Shown here one piece after another: positions 43,412-51,848 of a DNA stretch of 64,000 nucleotides (position 1 is its first letter; each line of letters opens with the position of its first letter). The notes under the pieces were generated by a model. The model saw only the letters and a list, made by a program, of their open reading frames with translations, was not told the DNA's origin and searched no databases. The position numbers and the translations under genes are program-made. Source of the stretch: Bryobacterales bacterium (lineage in GTDB: Bacteria > Acidobacteriota > Terriglobia > Bryobacterales > Bryobacteraceae); contig JADZCM010000009.1 of assembly GCA_020851555.1 (NCBI GenBank), forward strand, positions 1-64,000. Direction: 5' to 3'.

Positions 43412-43933
43412 ATGGCACGACAGAGCATCCACAAAAAACTCGAGAAGGTTCGGCCACCGCGCGTCCACGTGGCCTACGACGTTGAAATCGGCGACGCCAT
43501 CGAGGCCAAGGAACTGCCTTTCGTGATGGGCGTCCTGGCGGACCTGACCGGTCAGCCGGTGGAGCCGCTGGCGCGGCTGAAAGACCGGCGATTCGTCGAA
43601 ATCACACCCGACAACTTCGACAGTGTGCTGGAAAGCATGAAGCCGCACCTGTCCTACTCAGTGGAGAACAAGCTCAGTGAGGATCCGCAGGCGGGGCAGC
43701 TCAAGGTGGATCTGAACTTCAAGAGCATGGAGGACTTCGAGCCGGAGCAGGTGGCCCGGCAGGTCAAACCCCTGCGCGAGTTGCTGGATCTTCGCACCAA
43801 GCTGTCCGACTTGCGGGGCAGCCTCCAGGGCAACGAGAAGCTGGATGAGGTGCTCCTGGATGCGGTATCCAGCACCGAGAAGATGCAGAAGCTTAAGAGC
43901 GAGTTGGGTCTGGATGAAGGAGAGTCCAAATGA
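43412..43933 (+). CDS. tssB: T6SS sheath small subunit TssB
   Basis: 173 residues. SIHKKLEKVRPPRVHVAYDVE and KELPFVMGVLADLTG open all TssB/VipA proteins (key part PRVHVAYDVE), and FKSMEDFEPEQVARQVKPLRELLDLR follows (key part FEPEQVARQV). It pairs with TssC to form the contractile sheath in the cytosol. Stop and tssC start overlap (ATGA). It is the first gene of the long T6SS operon. Confidence 0.96.
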   Translation: MARQSIHKKLEKVRPPRVHVAYDVEIGDAIEAKELPFVMGVLADLTGQPVEPLARLKDRRFVEITPDNFDSVLESMKPHLSYSVENKLSEDPQAGQLKVDLNFKSMEDFEPEQVARQVKPLRELLDLRTKLSDLRGSLQGNEKLDEVLLDAVSSTEKMQKLKSELGLDEGESK

Positions 43934-45420
43934 GTAATCCGCAGAAGGCGGCCAAGGGGCCGGCGCCGGCCGAGCAGAAGGTCGAGCTTGGACTGCTGGA
44001 CCAGATCGTCGAGGAGGGCAGGTTCGGCCGCGAAGTGGCGGCCCGGGAGCGAGGCAAGGACCTGGTGAAGGAGTTCGTGGCGCAGGTGCTTCAGGGAGAG
44101 ATGGCCATCTCCCGGGACGCCGAGGCCATGATCAACGCCAGGATCGCCCAGATCGACCACCTGCTGTCCATACAGCTCAACGAGGTCCTACACCATCCGC
44201 AGTTCCAGAAACTGGAGGGCACCTGGCGCGGGCTGAAGTACCTGCTGGACAATTCCGAGACCAGCTCGATGCTGAAGATCCGCGTCCTGAATGTCACCAA
44301 AAAGGAACTGCTCCGCGATCTGCAGCGCGCTCCGGAGTTCGACCAGAGCGCTTTGTTCAAGAAGGTCTACGAAGAGGAGTACGGCATCTTCGGCGGGGAG
44401 CCCCTCGCCGCTCTGGTGGGCGACTTCGAGTTCGGAAGAGGTCCCGAGGACATGGAGTTGCTTGAGAAAGTCTCGCAGGTGGCGGCGGCGGCCCACGCCC
44501 CCTTCCTGTCGGCCGCGTCTCCGGAGCTGTTGAACCTCGACAGTTTCGCCAATCTCGGAGCGCCGCGCGACCTGGGCAAGATTTTCGACAGCACGGAGTA
44601 CGCCAAATGGAAGTCCTTCCGCCAGAGCGACGATTCCCGTTACGTGGCGCTCACGCTGCCGCACATCCTGATGCGGCTGCCGTACGGCAAGGACACCCGG
44701 CCCATTGACGGCTTCAATTACGAGGAGGCAGTGGACGGGACCGACCACTCCAAGTATCTGTGGGGCAACGCGGCCTACGCCCTGGCGGCCAGGCTCACCA
44801 GCGCCTTCGCGGATTTTGGTTGGTGCGCCGCCATTCGCGGCGTGGAGGGCGGCGGGCTGGTGGAGGGACTGCCGACGCACACCTTCCGGACCGACGAGGG
44901 CGACGTGGCCCTCAAGTGCCCGACCGAGGTCGCCATCACGGACCGCCGGGAGAAGGAGTTGGCGGACCAGGGTTTCGTCCCGCTGGTGCACTGCAAGGGC
45001 ACGGACTATGCGGCGTTCTTCAGCGTGCAGTCCTGCCAGAAGCCCAAGCTGTATGACAGCGACGCCGCCAACGCCAACGCCCGCCTCTCGGCCCAGTTGC
45101 CTTACCTGCTGGCCGTTTGCCGCTTCGCTCACTATATGAAGTCGATGATGCGGGACAAGATCGGGAGCTTCACCTCCCGCTCGGAGACCGAACGGTTCCT
45201 GAACCAGTGGATCATGCAGTATGTGACAGAGGACGATCAGGCCAGCCAGCTCACCAAGTCCCAGTACCCGCTGCGGGAAGCCCGGGTCGAGGTAACGGAG
45301 GTCGCCGGCAAGCCGGGCGCCTACCGCGCGGTGGCATTTTTGCGGCCGCACTTCCAGTTGGATGAGCTGACCGTTTCGCTCCGGCTGGTGGCGGAACTGC
45401 CGCAGTCGGCAAGAAAGTAG
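43930..45420 (+). CDS. tssC: T6SS sheath large subunit TssC
   Basis: 496 residues of usual length. Family blocks are LEGTWRGLKYLLDNSETS (key part WRGLKYLLDNSE), GEPLAALVGDFEFGRGPEDM, SLRQSDDSRYVALTLPHIL-type FRQSDDSRYVALTLP, LRLPYGKDT and YLWGNAAYALAARL. It forms the outer sheath with TssB and carries the C-terminal strand that handshakes adjacent subunits. Contraction propels the Hcp tube. hcp follows after 33 bp. Confidence 0.97.
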   Translation: MSNPQKAAKGPAPAEQKVELGLLDQIVEEGRFGREVAARERGKDLVKEFVAQVLQGEMAISRDAEAMINARIAQIDHLLSIQLNEVLHHPQFQKLEGTWRGLKYLLDNSETSSMLKIRVLNVTKKELLRDLQRAPEFDQSALFKKVYEEEYGIFGGEPLAALVGDFEFGRGPEDMELLEKVSQVAAAAHAPFLSAASPELLNLDSFANLGAPRDLGKIFDSTEYAKWKSFRQSDDSRYVALTLPHILMRLPYGKDTRPIDGFNYEEAVDGTDHSKYLWGNAAYALAARLTSAFADFGWCAAIRGVEGGGLVEGLPTHTFRTDEGDVALKCPTEVAITDRREKELADQGFVPLVHCKGTDYAAFFSVQSCQKPKLYDSDAANANARLSAQLPYLLAVCRFAHYMKSMMRDKIGSFTSRSETERFLNQWIMQYVTEDDQASQLTKSQYPLREARVEVTEVAGKPGAYRAVAFLRPHFQLDELTVSLRLVAELPQSARK

Positions 45421-45453
45421 TTGGGTTGGAGTTAGACCGGAAGGAGAAAGCGA

Positions 45454-45939
45454 ATGGCAGTTGACTATTTTCTGAAAATTGACGGGATCCCCGGCGAGAG
45501 CATGGATCACAAGCACAAGGACGAGATCATGCTCGAGTCTTTCAGTTGGGGTGAGACCAACACCGGCTCCGCCGCTCACGGCGCCGGCATGGGCGCCGGG
45601 AAAGTCACCATGCAGGACTTCAACTTCGTGATGAAGGTGAACAAGGCGAGCCCCAAGCTCTTCCTGGCCTGTGCTAATGGCCAGCACATCAAGCAGGCGA
45701 TCCTGACCTGCCGCAAGGCGGGCAAGGATCAGCAAGAGTACATGAAGGTGACGTTCAGCGACGTGATGGTATCCAGCTTCCAGACCGGCGGCTCAGGCGC
45801 GGCGGATGTGATTCCCCTGGATCAGATCTCGCTCAACTTTTCCAAGGTGGAGATGGAATACAAGGAGCAGAAGGCGGACGGTACGCTGGGCGGGACCATC
45901 AAGGCCCACTTCGACCTCAAACAGATGAAGGGCGGCTAG
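45454..45939 (+). CDS. hcp: T6SS tube protein Hcp
   Basis: 161 residues. DYFLKIDGIPGES, HKDEIMLESFSWGE and FVMKVNKASPKLFLACANGQHIKQAILTCRK (key parts FVMKVNKASPKLF, GQHIKQA) are the Hcp1 signature. Hexamers stack to the secreted inner tube and can chaperone small effectors. A good ribosome site (GAAGGAGAAAG) precedes it, fitting high expression. It lies between tssC and tagJ. Confidence 0.96.
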   Translation: MAVDYFLKIDGIPGESMDHKHKDEIMLESFSWGETNTGSAAHGAGMGAGKVTMQDFNFVMKVNKASPKLFLACANGQHIKQAILTCRKAGKDQQEYMKVTFSDVMVSSFQTGGSGAADVIPLDQISLNFSKVEMEYKEQKADGTLGGTIKAHFDLKQMKGG

Positions 45940-45997
45940 ACCGCGCTTCCCGGCTGAGCAGCACGCCAGCCGGCGCCCGGAGTGTGAGATTGCGATC

Positions 45998-46696
45998 ATG
46001 AGCGCGATCGAGTTGTATCGAGCCGGCCGGTTGACGGAGGCGGTGCAGGCGGTCAGCGCCGAGCTTCGCGACGATCCGGCCAACGCCAAGCGGCGCACCT
46101 TCCTGTTCGAGTTGCTGTGCTTTGCCGGTGAGTTCGACCGCGCCGGCAAGCAGCTCGACATTCTGGCGCAAGGGGGTCCCCAGACCGAGATGGGGACCCT
46201 GGTTTATCGCGCCGCCCTCCAGGCCGAACGCCAGCGCCAGGAACTGCTGGGTTCCAAGGCCGCGGAGCTGGGCGAGGCTGCCCCATCAGGGCGCGGAAGC
46301 CTGAACGGCAAGCCGTTCGAGTCCATCGAGGATGCCGACGCCAGGATCGGCGCCCGCCTGGAGGTGTTTGCCGGCGGCGCCTACATGTGGGTTCCCTTCC
46401 AGCACGTCGCGTCGATTCAGATCTCTCCGCCGAAAAAGCTGCGGGATCTGGTCTGGATTCCGGCGATGGTGCGGCTGGGTCCCGGGATGAAAGGACAGGA
46501 CCTGGGGCAGGTGCTGCTGCCGGCGCTTTGCCCGTTCTCCTGGCGGCACGCCGACGACAGCGTCCGCCTGGGAAGACAGACGGTTTGGGAGGAAGAAGCG
46601 GGCGAACCCGTGCCCTTCGGGCAGAAGAGTCTCCTGGCTGACGGCGAGGAGATCCCCTTGCTCGAGGTGCGGGAAATCGTCCTCGGCAGCGCCTAG
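45998..46696 (+). CDS. tagJ: T6SS accessory protein TagJ (ImpE/SciE)
   Basis: 232 residues. LYRAGRLTEAVQAVSAELRDDPANAKRRTFLFELLCFAGEFDRA (key part RRTFLFELLCFAGEFDRA) is the ImpE N-terminal TPR-like region; GGAYMWVPFQHVASIQISPPKKLRDLVWIPA (key part MWVPFQHVASI) marks the C-terminal domain. In systems that have it, TagJ binds TssB and may aid sheath recycling. It is present only in some T6SS classes, which helps typing. Confidence 0.88.
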   Translation: MSAIELYRAGRLTEAVQAVSAELRDDPANAKRRTFLFELLCFAGEFDRAGKQLDILAQGGPQTEMGTLVYRAALQAERQRQELLGSKAAELGEAAPSGRGSLNGKPFESIEDADARIGARLEVFAGGAYMWVPFQHVASIQISPPKKLRDLVWIPAMVRLGPGMKGQDLGQVLLPALCPFSWRHADDSVRLGRQTVWEEEAGEPVPFGQKSLLADGEEIPLLEVREIVLGSA

Positions 46697-46712
46697 GGGG
46701 CCCGCGAACCAC

Positions 46713-48500
46713 ATGCCGCTCGCCGCCAACCTGCTGGAGCCAATCCCCGGCCCGTCGCCTTGCGGCGAAAACCTCTACTACACCCCGCTCTACGAAAAGA
46801 TTAAGGAAGCCCGGCGGCAGGATGACGACGTGGCGCAGGGGGAGTGGCGGCGCGAAGTCAAGAAGGCCGACTTCCCGCTGGTCATCAAGCTGGCCGCCGA
46901 CGCTCTGGTCAACAAGAGCAAAGACCTGCAACTGGCAGCCTGGCTCACCGAGGCGCTCCTGTGCCAGCAGGGGGTCACCGGGCTCAACGACGGCCTCGGT
47001 CTGCTGCGGGGCCTGCTGGAGAGTTTCTGGGACGGTCTTTATCCCGAACTGGAAGACGGGGACGCCGAGATGCGGGCCTCTCCGCTGGAATGGGTGGGGC
47101 TGCGCCTGGGAGACGCGGTCCGGCGCGTCCCGCTGACTCGAAACGGGCTGGACCATCTCCGCTACAAGGAATCCCGCACCGTTCCCTCCGAGGCGGAGGC
47201 CTCCGCGAGCGAAGCCAAGGCCCAGGCGCGGGCCACCGCAATCGAAGAGAAGAAACTGGTCCCGGAGGAGTTCGACGCGGCCTTCGACGCGACTCCGGTC
47301 GAGTTCGTGGAGAACACGCGGCGTTCCCTGGACAGCGCGCTGGAATCCCTGCAAGCCCTGGGCGAGCTTTGCGATGAGAAGTTCGCCGACGTGGCTCCGA
47401 ATTTCGCGCCGCTGAGAACGGCCATCGAAGAGGTCCGGCAGACTGTCCGCATCCTGCTGGCCCGGCGCGGCGCTCCGGCTGCGGAAGAACCGGAACCGGC
47501 CCAGGCGGAGGCGGAGGCGGTTGCCTACTACGACGCGCCGGCGGAGCAGGCCGCGCCGCCGCGCCGCCGAACCGAGCAAGCCGAACCCGCCGACCAGGAA
47601 GACGCCGTCCGCCGCATCGCGTCGGTGGCCGCCTATCTTCGCAGAGAGTCGCCTTACAGCCCGGTCCCGTTCCTGTTGTTGAGAGGGCTCCGCTGGGGCG
47701 AGTTGCGCGCCAATGGCGCCACGCTCGACGAGAGCCTGCTGGAACCTCCACCGGCCGGGATCCGCCAGAACCTGAAGCGGCTGGCCCTGGGCGGGCAGTG
47801 GGAGGAAGTCCTGAACGAAGCCGAGTCGGCCATGGCGCTGGCTTGCGGCAGAGGCTGGCTCGACCTTCAGCGTTATGTTGCGCGGGCTTGCGAGGAGCTG
47901 GGCAGCTACTATGAGCCGATCGCAATGGCGGTGCGGGCCGAGGTCAAGGCCCTGCTGGCGGATTTGCCCCAGCTCCGGACCGCCACCATGATGGACGACA
48001 CGCCGGCGGCGAATCCTGAAACACAGGCTTGGCTGGAGGGCCTGATGGCGGCCGGGTCCGACACCCCGCAGGAAGAGATCAGCTTCACCGCCGCCCCTTC
48101 CCCCAAGGAGGACGCCGAGGCCCCGGAGGCATTGGACGCGCATGATCTGGCGGTGCAGGCGATGCGATCCAACCGTCCGCAGGACGCCATCGAGATCCTC
48201 AGCCAGGAGATCGCGCAGGTTCGCTCGGGCCGGCTGCGCTTCCAACGCAAAGTGCAGTTGGCTCAGATCTGCATTGCGAGCGGACACGAGAACATCGCGC
48301 GCCCCATCCTGGAGGACCTAGGAAAGGAGATCGAGCAGCGGAGCCTGGAAGAATGGGAGGCGCCGGACATGCTGGCCCAGCCGTTGGTGCTGCTTCTGCG
48401 CTGCCTGGACAAGCTCGACGGCAACCCCGAGGAGCGGCAGCGGATCTACTCGCGCGTCTGCCGGCTGGACCCGGTCCAGGCTCTGCGCGTGTCGAAGTAG
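46713..48500 (+). CDS. tssA: T6SS cap/assembly protein TssA
   Basis: 595 residues. The N-terminal ImpA domain shows LLEPIPGPSPCGENLYYTPLYEKIKEARR (key part PIPGPSPCGENL), ADFPLVIKLAADALVNKSKDLQLAAWLTEA (key part SKDLQLAAWLTEAL) and the LLESFWDGLYPELEDGD core. An acidic linker (about 250-300) joins an extended helical C-terminal part (WEEVLNEAESAMAL, GRGWLDLQRY). It guides tube and sheath growth at the baseplate or distal end. Confidence 0.92.
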   Translation: MPLAANLLEPIPGPSPCGENLYYTPLYEKIKEARRQDDDVAQGEWRREVKKADFPLVIKLAADALVNKSKDLQLAAWLTEALLCQQGVTGLNDGLGLLRGLLESFWDGLYPELEDGDAEMRASPLEWVGLRLGDAVRRVPLTRNGLDHLRYKESRTVPSEAEASASEAKAQARATAIEEKKLVPEEFDAAFDATPVEFVENTRRSLDSALESLQALGELCDEKFADVAPNFAPLRTAIEEVRQTVRILLARRGAPAAEEPEPAQAEAEAVAYYDAPAEQAAPPRRRTEQAEPADQEDAVRRIASVAAYLRRESPYSPVPFLLLRGLRWGELRANGATLDESLLEPPPAGIRQNLKRLALGGQWEEVLNEAESAMALACGRGWLDLQRYVARACEELGSYYEPIAMAVRAEVKALLADLPQLRTATMMDDTPAANPETQAWLEGLMAAGSDTPQEEISFTAAPSPKEDAEAPEALDAHDLAVQAMRSNRPQDAIEILSQEIAQVRSGRLRFQRKVQLAQICIASGHENIARPILEDLGKEIEQRSLEEWEAPDMLAQPLVLLLRCLDKLDGNPEERQRIYSRVCRLDPVQALRVSK

Positions 48501-48503
48501 CCC

Positions 48504-49001
48504 ATGGCAGCCAAGTCCGAGCGATCGGCGAAACTCTCGGTTCTTGACCGGCTCCTGGACGCCGATCCCAAGCGCCCCAGCGAGGCGCCCCCCACGCCCG
48601 CGCAATCGCTTCGGGAGCTGAAGGCCAGCCTCCGGCGCGACATCGAGTGGCTCCTCAACACGCGCCAGACGCCGCAAGAGGCTCCCCCCGATTCCGCGGA
48701 GTTGCAGCGTTCGCTGCACGTTTACGGCCTGCCGGACATAAGCTCCATGAGCCTGCACTCACGCCAGGACTACAACCGTCTGGTGCGCGCCATGGAAACG
48801 GCCCTGGCCACGTTCGAGCCCAGGCTGCGGGGCATCCGGGTGACGCTGGCCCCCTCCTCGGACTCCACCTCGCGGGTGCTGCGCTTCCAGATCGAGGGCA
48901 TGCTGCGCGTGGAACCCGTTCCCGAGCACGTGACGTTCGACACCGTGCTGGAGCTGACCAGCGGCGAGTACGAGGTGAAGGGAGACCGCGGTGCGGGATG
49001 A
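48504..49001 (+). CDS. tssE: T6SS baseplate protein TssE
   Basis: 165 residues of the gp25-like family. The N-terminal SVLDRLLDADP is typical, and SLRELKASLRRDIEWLLNTRQ includes the conserved RDIEWLLNTR. LHVYGLPDISSMSL and FEPRLRGIRVTL follow. It seeds sheath polymerisation at the baseplate. It starts 4 nt after tssA and overlaps tssF by 11 nt. Confidence 0.94.
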   Translation: MAAKSERSAKLSVLDRLLDADPKRPSEAPPTPAQSLRELKASLRRDIEWLLNTRQTPQEAPPDSAELQRSLHVYGLPDISSMSLHSRQDYNRLVRAMETALATFEPRLRGIRVTLAPSSDSTSRVLRFQIEGMLRVEPVPEHVTFDTVLELTSGEYEVKGDRGAG

Positions 49002-50832
49002 GCTGCTGGCCTACTACGAGCGCGAGCTGACGTTTCTGCGCCAGATGGGCGCGGACTTCGCCGAAAAGTACCCGAAGATCGCCTCGCGCCTGCTGCTGGA
49101 GGCCGACCGCTGCGAGGACCCGCACGTGGAGCGCCTCGTCGAAGCCTTCGCTTTTCTGGCCGCCCGCGTCCACCTGAAGATCGACGACGAGTTCCCTGAG
49201 ATCTCCGAAGCTCTGCTCGGCATCCTCTACCCCCACTATGTGCGGCCCATTCCTTCCATGACGGTGGTCGAGTTCAGCCTGGATCCCGAGCAGGGCAAGC
49301 TCACCTCCGCCATGCCGGTGCCGCGCGGCTCCATGCTCTACTCCAGGCCCGTCGACGGCGTGCCCTGCCGGTTTCAGACCTGCTTCGAGACGACCCTCTG
49401 TCCTGTAACCGTCAGCGAGGCGCAGTGGCGCACGCCGGACCGCCTCAATCCCCCGCTGCGCGCGCCGGACGCAGCGGCTGCCTGCCGCGTCGAGTTGACC
49501 TGCTACCCGGAAGTCACCTTCGAGAAGCTGGAGCTGGATTCTCTCCGCTTCTACTTGAACGGCGAGAGCAACCTGATCCACACCCTCTACGAGCTGTTCA
49601 GCAGCCGCTGCCGGAGGATCGTCATCCGGGATCTGACGCCGAACTCCAGACGGCCGCCCGTGGTGCTCGGCCCAGGCGACTGGAGGCCCCTGGGCTTCGG
49701 GGAAGAACACGCCGTGCTGCCCTACCCGCGGCGGGCGTTTGCCGGCTACCGGCTGTTGCAGGAGTACTTCGCATTCCCGGAGAAGTTCTTCTTTTTCGAC
49801 CTCTGCGGTCTGGACAAGGTCCGGGCGGCGGGCTTCGGCGAGAAGATCGAGGTCCTGTTCCTCATTGCGCCTTTCGAGCGGAGCGAACGCCAGCAGGCGC
49901 TGGAGGTGGGGGTGTCCGCCAAGACCCTCCGCCTGAACTGCTCCCCCGCCGCCAATCTGTTTCCGCTCACCGCCGAGCCTATGCTGCTGGACCAGACAAA
50001 ATACGAGTACCAGGTGGTCCCCGACGCGCGCCGGCGCAATGCGCTGGAGATTTTCTCGGTGGACCAGGTGCTGAGCTCCAACCCGCAGACGCAGGAGATC
50101 CGCTACTACGAACCGTTCTTCTCCTACCGTCATTCGGCTCCGCAGGAACGCAAACAGGCTTTCTGGAGCGCGACGCGGCGGCCCTCGGGACGGATGAACG
50201 ACGACGGCACCGAGATCTGGCTCTGGCTGGCGGATCTCTCCGGCCGGCCGGCCCGCCCCGACGCCGACTCGCTCACCGTGCGCTGCACCTGCACCAACCG
50301 GGACCTCCCGGCCAAGCTTCCCTTCGGCCGGGAGCGCGGGGATTTCGAACTGGAAGGCGCCGCGGCCATACACCGGATCGTAGCGCTGCGGAAGCCCACC
50401 CCCACGCTTCGCCCACCCATGGGGAAGCGGCTGCTGTGGCGGCTGGTCTCGCAGTTGTCGCTCAACTATCTGTCCCTGGTGGAGGAAGGCCGGGAGGCGT
50501 TGCAGGAGATTCTCCGGCTCTACAACTTCTCCGAGTCCGGCTTTCTGGACAAGCAGATCGCCGGCATCGTCCACGTCGCCGCCCGCAAACACTTCGCGCG
50601 GGTGGTTTCGGAGGGCGGCATCAGTTTCGTGCGCGGCAACCTGGTCGAGATGGAGCTGGATGAAGATCAGTTCGTGGGCGGAGGCGCCTATCTTTTCGCG
50701 GCCGTGCTCGAGTATTTTCTGGGATTGTATGTATCGATGAACAGCTTCAGCCAGCTCGCCGTAAGAACAACGCAGAGAAGGGAGGCTCTGAACCAGTGGC
50801 CGCCGAGGGCGGGACACGCGATCCTGTTGTAG
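48991..50832 (+). CDS. tssF: T6SS baseplate protein TssF
   Basis: 613 residues starting at GTG within the end of tssE. LLAYYERELTFLRQMGADFAEKYPKIASRL (key part YYERELTFLRQMGADFAEKYP) and ILYPHYVRPIPSM are diagnostic. The C-terminal YNFSESGFLDKQIAGI and GGGAYLFAAVLEYFLGLYVSMNSF (key part GAYLFAAVLEYFLGLY) complete the family. It forms the baseplate wedge with TssG, TssE and TssK. tssG starts 37 nt before its stop. Confidence 0.95.
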   Translation: MRDELLAYYERELTFLRQMGADFAEKYPKIASRLLLEADRCEDPHVERLVEAFAFLAARVHLKIDDEFPEISEALLGILYPHYVRPIPSMTVVEFSLDPEQGKLTSAMPVPRGSMLYSRPVDGVPCRFQTCFETTLCPVTVSEAQWRTPDRLNPPLRAPDAAAACRVELTCYPEVTFEKLELDSLRFYLNGESNLIHTLYELFSSRCRRIVIRDLTPNSRRPPVVLGPGDWRPLGFGEEHAVLPYPRRAFAGYRLLQEYFAFPEKFFFFDLCGLDKVRAAGFGEKIEVLFLIAPFERSERQQALEVGVSAKTLRLNCSPAANLFPLTAEPMLLDQTKYEYQVVPDARRRNALEIFSVDQVLSSNPQTQEIRYYEPFFSYRHSAPQERKQAFWSATRRPSGRMNDDGTEIWLWLADLSGRPARPDADSLTVRCTCTNRDLPAKLPFGRERGDFELEGAAAIHRIVALRKPTPTLRPPMGKRLLWRLVSQLSLNYLSLVEEGREALQEILRLYNFSESGFLDKQIAGIVHVAARKHFARVVSEGGISFVRGNLVEMELDEDQFVGGGAYLFAAVLEYFLGLYVSMNSFSQLAVRTTQRREALNQWPPRAGHAILL

Positions 50833-51830
50833 CCCTGGAAGCATCCCAGGCCCGGCTCTCGAAGGAACCGTATTCCTTCCAGTTCTTTCAGGCCGTGCGC
50901 TTGTTGTCGCGGATGCTGTCCGGCAGGCAGCCGGTGGGCCGGTTCCAGCCGCCCTCGAGCGAGGTGGTGCGTTTCTCGGCGCACGCCACGCTTACCTTCC
51001 CCGCCAGTGAAATCCAGTCTCTGACGTGGCCCGAAGACGGCCCTCCCCGCATGGAAGTGAACTTCATGGGGTTGACCGGACCGCTGGGCGTTCTCCCTCT
51101 TTACTACACGGAACTGGTCATGGAAAGGCTGCGCAACCGGGATACGGCGCTGCGCGACTTCCTGGACATCTTCAATCACCGCGGCATTTCCCTTTTCTAC
51201 AGGGCGTGGGAGAAGCACCATTTTCCAGTCGCCAGTGAACTCGGCCAGACGGGCGCCTTTCTTCAGGTCCTGCTGTGCCTGGCCGGCTTGGGCACCCCTC
51301 GCCTGGCGGACCGGCAGGCTGTAAATGACTGGTCGCTGGTTTTCTACGGCGGACTGCTCGGGCAGCAGCCGCGCTCCGCCACGGCGCTTGAGCAGATCCT
51401 GTCGGACTACTTCGAGGTCCCGGCCAGGGTGGAGCAGTTCGTGGGAGCCTGGTATAGTCTGGGCCGGGCGACGCAGACGCGGTTCGAGGAGGAAGACGGG
51501 ATCTCCGGACAGCTCGGCTGCGGCGCGGTGATCGGAGATGAGGTCTGGGACATTCAGTCCAGGGTGCGGGTGACGCTGGGTCCTCTTCCCCTGGACCGCT
51601 ACCTGGACTTCCTGCCGACCGGCAGCGCGTATGGGCCCCTGCGGGCGATCACGCGGTTCTTCAGCGGCGACGCGATGGATTTCGAGGTACAACTGATCTT
51701 GCAGCGGGAGGAGGTCCCGGGGTGCGCTCTGGGCGACGAGGGCGGCGCGGCGCCCCGCCTGGGCTGGCTCACCTGGGCCAAGTCCAAACCCATCGGCCGG
51801 GATCCCGCTGAAACCGTTTTGCGGCTGTAA
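50796..51830 (+). CDS. tssG: T6SS baseplate protein TssG
   Basis: 344 residues. EPYSFQFFQAVRLLSRM, VRFSAHATLTFPASEI and VNFMGLTGPLGVLPLYYTELV match TssG/VasB; later DFLDIFNHRGISLFYRAW. The GTG at 50796 overlaps tssF by 37 nt; a shorter protein from inside is possible but would lose part of the first helix. It joins TssF in the baseplate wedge. Confidence 0.93.
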   Translation: MAAEGGTRDPVVALEASQARLSKEPYSFQFFQAVRLLSRMLSGRQPVGRFQPPSSEVVRFSAHATLTFPASEIQSLTWPEDGPPRMEVNFMGLTGPLGVLPLYYTELVMERLRNRDTALRDFLDIFNHRGISLFYRAWEKHHFPVASELGQTGAFLQVLLCLAGLGTPRLADRQAVNDWSLVFYGGLLGQQPRSATALEQILSDYFEVPARVEQFVGAWYSLGRATQTRFEEEDGISGQLGCGAVIGDEVWDIQSRVRVTLGPLPLDRYLDFLPTGSAYGPLRAITRFFSGDAMDFEVQLILQREEVPGCALGDEGGAAPRLGWLTWAKSKPIGRDPAETVLRL

Positions 51831-51848
51831 AGTGGAGAGGAGGACGCC

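Noticed and set aside
46053-48287. A 744-codon minus-strand frame opposite tagJ and tssA
   Set aside because: High GC at third positions keeps this frame open; no motif, and tagJ and tssA are firmly identified.
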